From Nemertoderma westbladi (lineage: Eukaryota > Xenacoelomorpha > Nemertodermatida > Nemertodermatidae), in contig JAUCBJ010002861.1 of the NCBI GenBank assembly GCA_032718475.1, positions 1 to 20,614 of the forward strand: DNA of 20,614 nucleotides, written 5' to 3'. Numbering within the stretch: position 1 is the first letter of the stretch; the number at the start of each line of letters is the position of its first letter. A model generated the notes under the pieces. That model did no database searches. It was not told where the DNA came from and worked only from the letters and a program-made list of their open reading frames with translations. Positions 1 to 9,194 of the stretch are shown piece by piece. The position numbers and the translations under genes were made by a program.

Positions 1-384
1 CCCTGGAGGACTCACCCTAAAACATAGTGATCTGATTGCAGCAATAATTTCCTGAGTCCAATATGATTCAAGTATACTGATCATACATGATTGAGAGAAT
101 GTATCGAAGCCAACAAAGACAACAGCCAGATTTCTAACTCTTAGTTGACAATAGGATCCCTGGTGTAATGTAATTTAATATAACTAACTATATTGTAGCT
201 TTGCAACAATAGAGATCAACAAATTTCTATGCAAAGATCCTAAGTTTTTAGTTGCCCTTCTTGGGTATGGGGACCAACTCACTCGTTTTCATTTCTTATG
301 ACGCACTCATCCAAACACTCAGGCATTTTATAAAGACCCCAGGGGTATATCTGGCGCTAAGTTGATTGATCTCCATGGTATATG
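1..384. other. Anonymous non-coding sequence
   Basis: No open frame of convincing length, no RNA gene and no recognisable repeat was seen. Base composition is ordinary AT-rich animal intergenic DNA. Confidence 0.5.
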
Positions 385-522
385 GACCAGGACTTTTCAT
401 TACGACCATTCGTTCCAGACTATTTGTCCCCAGACCTTTCGTCCCGAAGGACTTTTTGTGCCAGACTTTTCATCCCTGAGACGAATAGTCCAGGGACGAA
501 TAGTCCATGGATGAAGAGTCAC
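385..522. repeat. Foldback minisatellite of about 15-bp units
   Basis: The left part repeats units of the form GACTWTTYGTCCC about every 14 to 17 bases. After about position 478 the units switch to the opposite orientation, GGGACGAATAGTC, which is copied almost exactly twice in tandem. The two halves are therefore reverse complements and could fold into an imperfect hairpin. Small open frames on both strands here follow from the repeat and are not genes. The family is not recognised. Confidence 0.7.
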
Positions 523-1823
523 ATGACAAAATGTCCCAGATCCGATTTCCATGATTGGACTGACTGGCACAGATGCTGACAACCTGCTGATTGGTAAGCT
601 CCTGTAGAATATCAGAAACCTTTTCAGGGACCAAGATTAAGACTTAAATTCTGACTTAGCCACATCTTTGGCAGCCTTAGTGATTTTGAGCCTTGATTAT
701 TCTGTGCCTTAGTAATATTCGCTTGCTAATTTGGAATTGGCCAGTATAGGGTGCCTTAGTCTTAGTAATGCAGAAGAATTGAGAATTTACATGGCCGATC
801 ATGAACTGTGTTACACGTAGGCTGGGCCATAAAAAAGGAAATCAGATTTGCCTAAGGATAAAAAGATGCGATTCTATGGTAAAACATATCCAATAAATTC
901 AATTTTTGATGAAATGGGACATGGGCCCCAAGTCGACTCAACATTGACCCCTATGCGTGGTATTTAATGGATATTCTACATATCCTGTCAAACCATGACA
1001 AACTTTCTATACTCATATGGCACAGAGAGTATGCTCATTCGAACTGAAATCATAATCCCATACAAGCGCATTTACGAAACAATTATCACCTCCATTGAAA
1101 ACACATAATCACGATTAGGATTCTAATCGCAATGATCGATTTAGTGCGTCATAGACAACATCAAAATGAAAGTAGACTAATTTAACATATTGCATAAATT
1201 CGTTATACATGCTCAATCGGACCTCACAATTCCATTCAGTTAATGATGAGGCAGCTGACAATGCATTCTAGTGGTGTGGTTGATATATTATGTTAATATG
1301 TAATGTAGTACACACTAAATAAACAATAACCATTAATCCCTAGACAGAAAGGTTCATCAAATTTGGTCAGCCAATTTTAATTTCTAGTAGATCAACTGTA
1401 CATACCCTAACCAATGGGGCTAAACTAATGGATCACTCCTACTCTATGATAAGCCGTCAGTCACTGCAAATGTTTCTTACCAATAGTTTCTTACTAAAGG
1501 ATTAAAGTAGTGATATTTTTCGATAGGAACAGGTACCCAGATAATTATTATGTACAAACTATACAAAGCATCATGTTGGCTAATGGGAAATTGTATCGAT
1601 TTGTGAATCTTTGATTATCAATTTGGGCTACTGATTGCTGTTTGATCATTCATGTCCTTATATAGGCCTATAGAGGTTTACTGTGTGTATAATATATTGA
1701 AGGGGCATCATATGAGAATTATTATTAGTATTCCTGATTTATGATTTGTGGCAGATGGTGGGGGATTCTGTACCTTATAGAGAACAGGTTAAAAAATTGA
1801 CAACACTTCGTAATAAAGCGAGA
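523..1823. other. Anonymous non-coding sequence
   Basis: About 1.3 kb without a supportable gene. The string GCCTTAG recurs between about 673 and 752 but forms no regular array. A TAGGCCTA palindrome lies at 1663-1670. Stop codons are frequent in all frames. Confidence 0.5.
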
Positions 1824-2073
1824 GGGGGGGGGGGGGGGGGGGACTGGATGCATATCCCAACTTGGCGAATTAATATCCCGCCTCAATGTTAAATTCTCAA
1901 TTTAGGGAAAGGAGCAGGTTACAGTGGCACGTTATTTTAACCAAAACAATAAACTAAGCAGGATGGAACAGGTTACAGTTTTATTTTTGAGAGTAATCAG
2001 CTGTTATTTGCGTCGAATTTCCCCTGGAGAGGGATGAATTTTATTGCGTCGAAAGTCCCCCCCTATCTGAATA
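1824..2073 (+). repeat. Dispersed repeat with G-run end, copy A
   Basis: The copy begins with a run of 19 G (1824-1842) and ends near CCCCTATCTGAA. Shared blocks with copies B (3903-4209) and C (8799-9034), allowing for orientation, include CAGCTGTTATTTG, the CAAAACAATAAAC region, and TTAATATC with CAATGTTAAATT near the G-run. Copy A lacks about 30 bases present in copy B near its inner end. No coding capacity or terminal inverted repeat was seen within the unit. It could be a short non-autonomous element or the terminus of a larger one; the family was not identified. Confidence 0.8.
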
Positions 2074-2155
2074 AAGCTCACAACAGATAAGTGAAGTTCT
2101 TCAATGATGAGTATATTTGTAACTGTTCCATTTATTTGTAGCTGCACGAGTGTAC

Positions 2156-2297
2156 CACTGTGGTTACCGCACCGCGACCCTGACAGCGACCATGACGACG
2201 ACAACAAACTGCAACTGCAGCAGCGAGACTGCAACAGCGACAGCAACCACAATAGTGACCACGACCGTGGCAGTGACCACGACCATGACCACCAGGT
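2156..2297. repeat. Cryptic triplet repeat rich in GAC/CAG/CAC
   Basis: About 140 bases are built from degenerate GAC, CAG, AAC and CAC triplets. Several frames on both strands stay open across it, giving Asp/His/Ser-rich or Val/Leu-rich translations. Simultaneous openness in several frames is expected from low-complexity sequence, so no gene is called. Confidence 0.7.
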
Positions 2298-3902
2298 ATA
2301 CATGGCAACAATCTGGAAAGTGTGTTTGACAAGAATGAATATCATTTGGTGTTTGTTCACAAGTGATGCCGTTCAGGGCAGTTTCGAGTAGTTTGAAAAG
2401 CAATTTGATCGGATTAAATAAATACTAAATAAGATAGAGTGCATCGGGGGCGGTGGTGGTGCAATGCAGTGCTGTATGCATTTTAATAAAATTGCTTTCA
2501 CAGAGAATGTAAGTTTTGCCACTTGCAAATGACACAATCCAGTCTCCCCTGTGATTTCAATGTGTTAATTGGTCGACATAATTAGATGGGTTCTGTATAC
2601 CAATGCCTGCAAATGCAAAGGGATATGCAAAGAGTTCCATTGCAACCGGGAAATAAAGTGGGACAGAGAAATGATAAGACTGATCGCGATAAGAGAAATG
2701 TTAACCATGTCAAAGTCTCAATCCACTAACTGCTGATGCATTAACTTTGATAACTTTTCCTGCAGTAGGAGTTGGTACTAGATAGTAGTTACTAACGGGT
2801 GGGCGACAGGAGGATATTGGATCTCATTGATCACCCTATCGATAGATTCATTGAAGTAGATTGAGAAAATATGCTGGAAGTTGAACTTTATTGGTTTTCG
2901 CCAACGAGTTTTCTCTCTCAAGAATGACCGAGTATAACTTATATGGATGGGGATTTATTAAATCTATTACAGTCCGCTGCATTTTAATGCTGCACTTCAG
3001 AAGTTTAAAGGTTAGAGGTCAATATGTACTGTACACATTATATACCGGTACACACCTCATTACAGCGGCGAATTGAATCCTTCTGTATTTTAATTTCTAA
3101 GGTGAAAATAATTTAGGTAATTTGAATTCAGTTTCTGATCGTATAAACAAATTTTCTATCTTTGAACTGCCATTTGCCGGTAATATCAATCGAGCTATTC
3201 TATCAAGCTTATACCATTCAGATAGTAAGCCGCGAGGGAAAACAGAGACCTCGTAAAATGGAACACAACTGACAGGCACCATGTTTGCTTTAATTAAAGC
3301 CTAGCATCCCAAACTATGCGAGAGGAATGTAACAAACGCTTCATGGTACAATGGCTACCACGCCAAAAATAATACTAAATGCTATAGTAAACGTATCAAG
3401 GGATAACCTAAATAAAAACGTTGCTACACAAGAGTTAGGCAAATCGGACTTAATTGGATTAGGCAGTTTGTGTAAAGACATTAAACATTTCCATTGATGA
3501 TGTAATTGGATATGACTGTTGGCACAACTTGGATTCCCAAATCCGCCCGTAATTAAGGAAACCCTGGCCGCTCCACAACTAATACATGATTTATTTTGTA
3601 GGACGAAGAAGGAATGTAACATTTAGATTTACCGAACAGCAGCGGCCTCCAACTGTGACTCGAACGCGGCAGATTTACAATGTTGAGTCACGGAATGCCC
3701 TAAGCAAGTTGGTATTCTTCAATGATACCGCGGCGAACTGTAGGCCTACCGTAGATCTGTCGGGTCCATATTGTTTCAGTCAGTATGATTATTAATTATT
3801 ATTACAAGATTATATTTATTATGTCACCATTGTGACCATCTGGAATATTTTTTACATATGCACATATCAATTATAATAATTGCATTTGCATAGGAACGCA
3901 GT
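2298..3902. other. Anonymous non-coding sequence
   Basis: About 1.6 kb with no recognised gene. Two short open stretches, 3341-3622 on the minus strand and 3586-3795 on the plus strand, have no recognisable domain and are probably chance. A TAGGCCTA palindrome lies at 3741-3748. Confidence 0.45.
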
Positions 3903-4209
3903 CTAAGATATGGGGGAATATTGACTAAAAATGAAATTCTCAGGACGCTAAGAAAATCAAAATTCATACCAAAATCAATCGATATAGTCATCCCTCTCCA
4001 AGAGAAAATCGACGCAAATAACAGCTGATTAACTCTCGAAAATATAACTGTAACATGTTCTATTGAGTTTCGTTTATTGTTTTGGTTAGAGTAACGTGCC
4101 ACTTGTAATCTGCTCCATTCCCTTAATTGATAATTTAACATTGAGGTGAGATATTAATTCGCCAAAATTAGATGTGTTATGGCTACGCCTACCCCCCCCC
4201 CCCCCCCCC
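3903..4209 (-). repeat. Dispersed repeat with G-run end, copy B
   Basis: Read on the minus strand, this copy starts with a run of 18 G (C run at 4192-4209) and matches copy A for most of its length, including the gcgaattaatat block, the ccaaaacaataaac block and cagctgttatttgcgtcga. It is the longest of the three copies and carries sequence missing from A just before the inner end (ccccatatctta). Relative to copy A it is inverted, with the G/C runs facing outward, so A and B bracket about 2.4 kb like terminal inverted repeats. Confidence 0.8.
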
Positions 4210-4213
4210 TCCG

Positions 4214-4229
4214 TACTTACTTACTTACT
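4214..4229. repeat. (TTAC)n microsatellite
   Basis: A short run of tandem ACTT/TTAC tetranucleotides lies directly outside the C run of repeat copy B. Confidence 0.7.
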
Positions 4230-4628
4230 ACTCCACAGGACGGGTAGAGCGCCCAAAGTGTGGATACTGTAGAAGGTACGCCAAGAAATTGTACAAACGC
4301 GTTTAAGCACAGTAGCGTGACCAGAATTCGATGTGTTCCTCTTGGCAAGAAATTGATATGGTTGATGGGTAGAGTCGCAGTAGGAGTTCAAATATATATT
4401 ACATCGAATACATTTGTAGGGATAATAAACTTGTATGCATGGCATCTGACTTATAGAATTATTGTTAAAATGCTATAAACTAATGTTTCTTAAGAAATAT
4501 TAGTCCGTAGTCCTGCCAGAGTTTGCCATTTCAGATATTAGTTGCGCTGAACAGGAATTTAATATCATTTGCTATTAATGAATGATTGCCAGCAATTGTT
4601 CTGAAAACTATAACAATTTATCATGTTA
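4230..4628. other. Anonymous non-coding sequence
   Basis: No gene recognised. Short open frames on both strands (about 4221-4478) have no recognisable motif. Confidence 0.45.
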
Positions 4629-4629
4629 A

Positions 4630-4668
4630 TATTTTATACTTTATTTTATACTTTATTTTATACTTAGT
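4630..4668. repeat. 11-bp AT-rich tandem repeat
   Basis: About three tandem copies of ATTTTATACTTT lie roughly 260 bases upstream of the gelsolin-like start codon. Confidence 0.75.
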
Positions 4669-4923
4669 ATCCCTGTCACATTCAGACAGTTTGAATTTGT
4701 TATCTCAAATTATCCCCGCCTTGCATGGCCTTTCGATGCTTTCAACTTGAAACGTCCTACAAAATTTCGTCTTTTTTTTTTTTAATAAAGACTGTAATAT
4801 TTTAAAATTATAGAGTACTTGAAGTAAATAATAATTGTATTAATTAAATATTAAAATTACTACAATACATAATAAGTTCCATATCATAATAATTATAACA
4901 ACTAACAAAGTTGTTATCTCAAG
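4669..4923 (+). promoter_or_regulatory. Upstream / 5' leader region of the gelsolin-like gene
   Basis: This very AT-rich stretch precedes the start codon and presumably holds the promoter or 5' UTR. No sharp TATA box at a fixed spacing could be chosen. A CTAAC branch-site-like sequence at 4902-4906 followed by TTGTTATCTCAAG could be a weak 3' splice acceptor ending just before the ATG. That would allow a 5' UTR intron, but an AAG acceptor is unusual and this is speculative. Confidence 0.35.
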
Positions 4924-6057
4924 ATGGCTGGATTGCAAAAGGCAAAAAAATATGACTGGAAGGACTCCAACATGTCTCTGGTGGGATCTGATTTAGACAA
5001 AGAAATTAAAGTTGAAAGCGCTGGTCAGGAGAAGGCTTGGAAAGGTACTAAGGAGCCATTGGGAGTTGATAGCTCCCGTCTGCACATATGGAGAGTGAAT
5101 AAGTTTAAAGTAGAACATTGGCCTGAAGATAATTATGGAAGTTTCTATGATGGTGACTCGTACATAGTACTGAACACCTACCTAAAAGACCCAACTACCC
5201 AGGCGTTGGCATATGATGTTCACTTCTGGATTGGGAGACACTCAAGCCAAGATGAATATGGTACCGCCGCCTACAAAACAGTTGAATTGGATACCTACCT
5301 GAATGACGTCCCGGTACAGCACCGAGAGGTACAAGCTCATGAGTCTTCGCTCTTTCTGTCCTATTTCAAATCGATAGTTTACATGAAGGGTGGAGCAGAT
5401 ACCGGTTTCTCGCAAGTAAAGCCCGAGGTATACACACCAAGATTGTTCAAATTCGAGTCTGAAAGATTCAGCACGGTATCAGCAACACAGATACCTTTTT
5501 TAAAGGAAAATATGAGGAGTGGAAGTGCGTATGTAATCGATATTGGCTTAACAGTTATTATCTGGAATGGAGCGGAGGCCAGTAAGATGGAATCCTTTAA
5601 AGCGACGACGTTTGCTGGCAATCTGAAAAGCGTAAGAAACGGCCGAGTAGAATGTGTGAATGTAAGTGAAACAGAAGATCAGAGTCGTGTGGAAGCCATC
5701 TTTGAAGAAAATGTTCCAGATCCTGACGACATTGATGACGACGATGATGATGAAGTAGAAGAGGTTGATGTGAGTAAGAGTGTGTTTGTAATTTCGGATG
5801 AAACCGGTGAAATTTGCTTCAACGTAGTCGCAGAAGGAGTGTCGGATCAAAGTGTTATAAATAGCGACGCGGTGTTTGTTTTGGACGACGGCAAAGAATG
5901 TATTATATGGGTTGGACGAGAATCATCCAAAGGTGAAAGTCGTAATGCCCTGAAATACGCGCACAAATATCTACAGAAGTCCACTCACCCACTGGTACCC
6001 ATATCAGTAATAAGAGAAGGCCAGATGGAAGATAAGATCACAAGCTTTTTCAGCTAA
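4924..6057 (+). CDS. Gelsolin/severin-family actin-binding protein, three gelsolin repeats, single exon
   Basis: The predicted 377-residue protein should be a cytosolic calcium-regulated actin filament severing and capping protein. A short N-terminal extension (KKYDWKDSN near residue 8) precedes gelsolin repeat 1 at about 53-150, with LHIWRVNKFKVEHWP, YGSFYDGDSYIVLNTY and QHREVQAHES. Repeat 2 is at about 171-260 (PRLFKFE, VIIWNG) and repeat 3 at about 284-377 (VFVLDDGKECIIWVG). Length and three-domain layout match severin and short invertebrate gelsolins, not the six-domain vertebrate form. In repeat 2 the usual Gly-Asp before the hydrophobic strand reads Gly-Ser (200-201), which may weaken one calcium site. 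An Asp/Glu-rich linker (266-282) separates repeats 2 and 3. The start is supported by purine at -3, G at +4 and an in-frame TAA at 4903-4905. No introns interrupt the frame, although family genes usually have several, so a retrocopy is possible. Confidence 0.95.
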   Translation: MAGLQKAKKYDWKDSNMSLVGSDLDKEIKVESAGQEKAWKGTKEPLGVDSSRLHIWRVNKFKVEHWPEDNYGSFYDGDSYIVLNTYLKDPTTQALAYDVHFWIGRHSSQDEYGTAAYKTVELDTYLNDVPVQHREVQAHESSLFLSYFKSIVYMKGGADTGFSQVKPEVYTPRLFKFESERFSTVSATQIPFLKENMRSGSAYVIDIGLTVIIWNGAEASKMESFKATTFAGNLKSVRNGRVECVNVSETEDQSRVEAIFEENVPDPDDIDDDDDDEVEEVDVSKSVFVISDETGEICFNVVAEGVSDQSVINSDAVFVLDDGKECIIWVGRESSKGESRNALKYAHKYLQKSTHPLVPISVIREGQMEDKITSFFS

Positions 6058-6093
6058 GCTAAGAAGCTAAGCTAAGCTAAGCTAAGCTAAGAA
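6052..6093. repeat. GCTAA pentanucleotide tandem repeat overlapping the stop codon
   Basis: About eight AGCTA/GCTAA units, with one or two AAG interruptions, run from the last codon of the gelsolin-like gene into its 3' UTR. The TAA stop (6055-6057) is part of the first unit. Confidence 0.85.
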
Positions 6094-6193
6094 GATTATT
6101 AGATAGTTAATGATTTTCATAAAAAGCGAACGAAGTAGGAACAGGATATTAAATTTACTGCACTAATACCCACATCCGTTTAACCTACCATTT

Positions 6194-6264
6194 TAGTTTC
6201 TAGTAGTTTCTACTAGTTTCTAGTAGTTTCTAGTAGTTTCTAGTAGTTATAGTAGTTTCTAGTT
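6194..6264. repeat. 10-bp tandem repeat TAGTAGTTTC
   Basis: About seven near-identical decamers occur in what is probably the 3' UTR of the gelsolin-like gene, with small changes (CTACTAG, TTATAG) in two units. Confidence 0.85.
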
Positions 6265-6378
6265 GAATAATATTATATTGTTCAGATTCTTTACTTTGTA
6301 TACATGCAGACACCACCCCGACAGAACTGAATTGCCCGTTTATTTTAGTTTTCTATCGCCAACTGTCTCAATGTTTAT

Positions 6379-6384
6379 AATAAA
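6379..6384 (+). terminator. Candidate polyadenylation signal AATAAA
   Basis: This is a canonical AATAAA about 320 bases after the gelsolin-like stop codon, followed within 25 to 40 bases by a T-rich stretch (GACTTTTCTCCTACTT). It is a plausible 3' end but has no transcript support here. Confidence 0.45.
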
Positions 6385-6399
6385 ATAACCTAGTAGAAA

Positions 6400-7390
6400 G
6401 CAGTGACTTTTCTCCTACTTGATAACTGAAACGTTATGTACATGTACGTACGTTCCCTTATGTATCATTAATTAACAATCCATATCCCCCAGGGAGTCAC
6501 AAGATAACGCCTTCCTGTGGTACAAGACTCAGACCACAATTCATCCAATCGGGTATCTTGCCATCACACAACCTCAATTTATTTATACCTCGCAATTCTT
6601 CAGTTGCGCAATCGATATCAACAGACCCGTCATTATTTGCGTAATTGTAAATATGAATGCATTATAATGGCTATCCATGGATTGATTTCAATGCTAGAAT
6701 TCTGCAAACTGGAGTTATTTGTGTGGTACTGTGAACTGTGAGAATAATGTTGATTAATGAACAACAGCTGTGTGGGAAACTCACAGTTAGTCAATAGTTA
6801 GTGTAACTTAAGGAGAGATAGAAGGGGGAGGGGGTAGTGCATAAATCCATCGCACTGCAATCAATGATGTTATGCCCTACTGAATTCCGCACGAGCTGAG
6901 TTTTAATATCGGCAATCGTTGTTTGAATCTCTCGCAATCACCAACTTTCCTAAAACTAAAAGGCTTGATCAGCCTGCACTTAATTAAATGCGACCTTGAA
7001 GCATTTTGCTTGAGACAGTTTGGATTAGTGTTGAGAGGACACAACTCAATGTCCAAACCACCAAGCCTTTTTAATCCTACTATAAAGGTGGTCCCATTTG
7101 ATGTAGCTGCTGTATAATACAAAGTCGTGAGGTCAACTGGACACAACCACGTGAAATATTCCCAGGTTTTTCAATTTATAGGTAGAAACTCAAAAGAAAA
7201 ATTGCATTTCTTATCATTTCTGTGAGGTATAATAGTGGTTTTGCCAGAAAGAGAGGGTCGTAGATATCACAATCAATACATTTTCAAGGGGATGGAATCA
7301 AAGAAATATAATCGTAAGGTAAATATATTCAAGGCAACAGTTAACGATCCGCTGATTAACACATCTCCTGCTGGGTTCTTTGCGCTCTAT
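6400..7390. other. Anonymous non-coding sequence
   Basis: About 1 kb with no supportable gene. At 6877-7146 both strands carry short open frames without recognisable motifs. A short G-rich patch (6820-6836) is present. Confidence 0.45.
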
Positions 7391-7563
7391 CCATTCAGCT
7401 AGCGGCTCAGGTAAAAGATAGACCTGGAAATACTATCCGATACCTTGTATGTCCGCAATTTACCTCCTCATGGCCTCCCATCTGCCAATACCATAATCTG
7501 CTGCAACTCTGCCACTGTGCTCAACCCTACTGTTCTTGGCCGTCTTTAACCACTCGCATTACC
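7391..7563 (-). repeat. Second dispersed repeat family, copy 1 (inverted)
   Basis: The reverse complement matches 7697-7866 closely and 9517-9677 more loosely. Shared blocks include GTTGAGCACAGTGGC, CAGATGGGAGGCC, GAGGAGGTA and AGTATTTCCA. On its own strand it ends in TAGCTGAATGGATAGAGCGC, which looks like a tRNA A box, but no B box follows. Copies 1 and 2 together form a large inverted repeat with a 133-base spacer. Confidence 0.85.
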
Positions 7564-7638
7564 GGTCGCAGTTCTCTTTGTGTGTAAATGGGCTTCCTAA
7601 ATTAGTTGTGTATAATTAGAATGAATAATGAGTGTTAT

Positions 7639-7925
7639 AATTAATCATTGTGGCCGTGATGGTTCATGCTTAATATGCATTACCCTTTCATTGTAGCGAG
7701 TGATTAAAGACGGCCAAGTACTACTGTAGGGTTGAGCACAGTGGCAGGGGCAGCAGATGATGGTATTGACAGATGGGAGGCCCTGAGGAGGTAAATTGCG
7801 GACATACAAGGTATCAGGTAGTATTTCCACGTCTACCTTTTACCTGAGCCGCTAGATGAATGTTTAGAATGTCAGACTTTCAACCCGGAGGTGACCAGTT
7901 CGATCCCACCTGGACGTCATTGCCG
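7639..7925 (+). repeat. Second dispersed repeat family, copy 2, with tRNA-like 3' part
   Basis: The first 60 bases (ATTAATCATTGTGGCCGTGA onward) are shared with copy 3 at 9451. The body 7697-7866 is shared with both other copies. The sequence runs into a degenerate tRNA-like segment: an A-box-like GCTAGATGAATG at 7851-7862 and a good B box AGTTCGATCCC at 7897-7907, about 35 bases apart. This suggests either a composite SINE or two elements joined head to tail. No protein is encoded. Confidence 0.8.
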
Positions 7926-8798
7926 AATTTGCAAAGCTGTCCCCAACAAAAGTTATAATAAGACAATAAATACAACCAAATAAGACCAATTATAACATGG
8001 TAACATTTCAAAAAACAAAACCAATTGCAAACCCGTACCCTATAAACAGGAAGGTGTCTTGCCAACCATTGCTACAGAATAATCGCCCTGAGTGTGAAAG
8101 CAGAAGGGTGATGAGACTTGATATTGAGGTCAATCAAATTACATGCATGAACTTCTGCTACAAGACTGGTATTGATCAAGCAGATAACATAGACTCTTGG
8201 TGGATATTAGGGAACTGTAGATGAGTTGTATAGCTGTGTGGCATCATAGCGATGTAGATAGAAGGAGAGTTTCGAAGCAACTAGACCTCTTGACTTTATA
8301 AACATACAAATTATTAAATGGAATTGTATTTCAGGGATTATATATTTTATGCATTATTTTCAGAATTCTTTAGACTACGTCCTAAAGGAGACCAGATGTT
8401 GCTCAACAACTTGTGAATAATTAATTTATCGCTAATTCGGCCACTACTGACAACAAATAAGGAATTTGTTAGAACGATGACACTTTAAACCAAATAAAAT
8501 CATGATTACACGCAGAGCAACATGCACCGTATGTATTAATTACGTATTCAACACTTGTGCACACCAGACGTGCGGTATGAGTGCCGCAAGGCTCTTCCCA
8601 AGTGGCCTGCACTGTACTTGCTAACAAAGCAAATTAACATAACTCTAATTTCGCATGTAGGAAACAATAAGGAAAGATGACAATAAGTCCGCTTTACATT
8701 CAAAGTCAGATATGCAAGGCATATTTAAAGTAAATGTTAAGTCATACTGATCTTGACGCGAGCCTACAGTATGTAAGCGTAAGGGATGTAAGGAAAGT
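7926..8798. other. Anonymous non-coding sequence
   Basis: No supportable gene. The 7926-8060 part may be the tail of the adjoining tRNA-like element. A plus-strand open stretch at 7997-8224 has no recognisable domain. Confidence 0.4.
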
Positions 8799-9034
8799 CC
8801 AGATAGGGGAGACGAGTACTTTGGGCGCTTTCGACAGGGGAATATCGTCTCAAATAACAGCTGATTAATATATCAAAGATAACACTATAGCCTCTTCTAT
8901 TAACTTTAGTTAATTGTTTTGGTTGACTAACAAGCCACTAAACCTAATCATTTCCCTTAATTGAAAATTAAACATTGAAACGAGATAATAATTCACTGAG
9001 ATAGAGTTTTAGTTAAGTCCCCTCCCCCTCTCTC
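8799..9034 (-). repeat. Dispersed repeat with G-rich end, copy C
   Basis: On the minus strand this copy starts with an interrupted G-rich tract (CCCCTCCCCCTCTCTC at 9019-9034 on the plus strand) and ends at CCCCTATCTGGA. It shares CAGCTGTTATTTG, the ccaaaacaat block and the ttaattttcaattaaggga block with copies A and B, but is more diverged, and its G tract is broken up by other bases. Confidence 0.75.
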
Positions 9035-9194
9035 GGAAAGCCATTGCAATCATATATATTTAAATCTAGCAATAGAACCTAGCCATTCCTTACATTACTT
9101 GTCATAATCGATGGAATAGAGGAATAGTTCTGAACTTACACTACTACTCTACTACAATATATATGTTGAAATTTATATAGGCCTACATACAAAC

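Noticed and set aside
382-582. Short overlapping open frames on both strands
   Set aside because: They lie in the foldback minisatellite and are explained by its repeated, near-palindromic units.
2004-2403. Four overlapping open frames, Asp/His-rich or Val/Leu-rich
   Set aside because: The triplet-like low-complexity sequence keeps several frames open at once. There is no domain, and the frames include part of repeat copy A.
1824-4209. Definite transposon with long terminal inverted repeats
   Set aside because: No matching target-site duplication was found outside the G/C runs, and a third solo copy exists, so I list it only as a possibility.
4902-4923. 3' splice site just before the gelsolin-like ATG
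   Set aside because: The branch-like CTAAC is good, but the AAG acceptor and weak pyrimidine tract make it too uncertain to call as a feature.
5379-5850. Minus-strand open frames within the gelsolin-like gene
   Set aside because: They are shadows of the strongly supported plus-strand protein.
6877-7146. 89-codon minus-strand frame
   Set aside because: No recognisable motif, and a comparable open frame exists on the opposite strand, so a chance frame is more likely.
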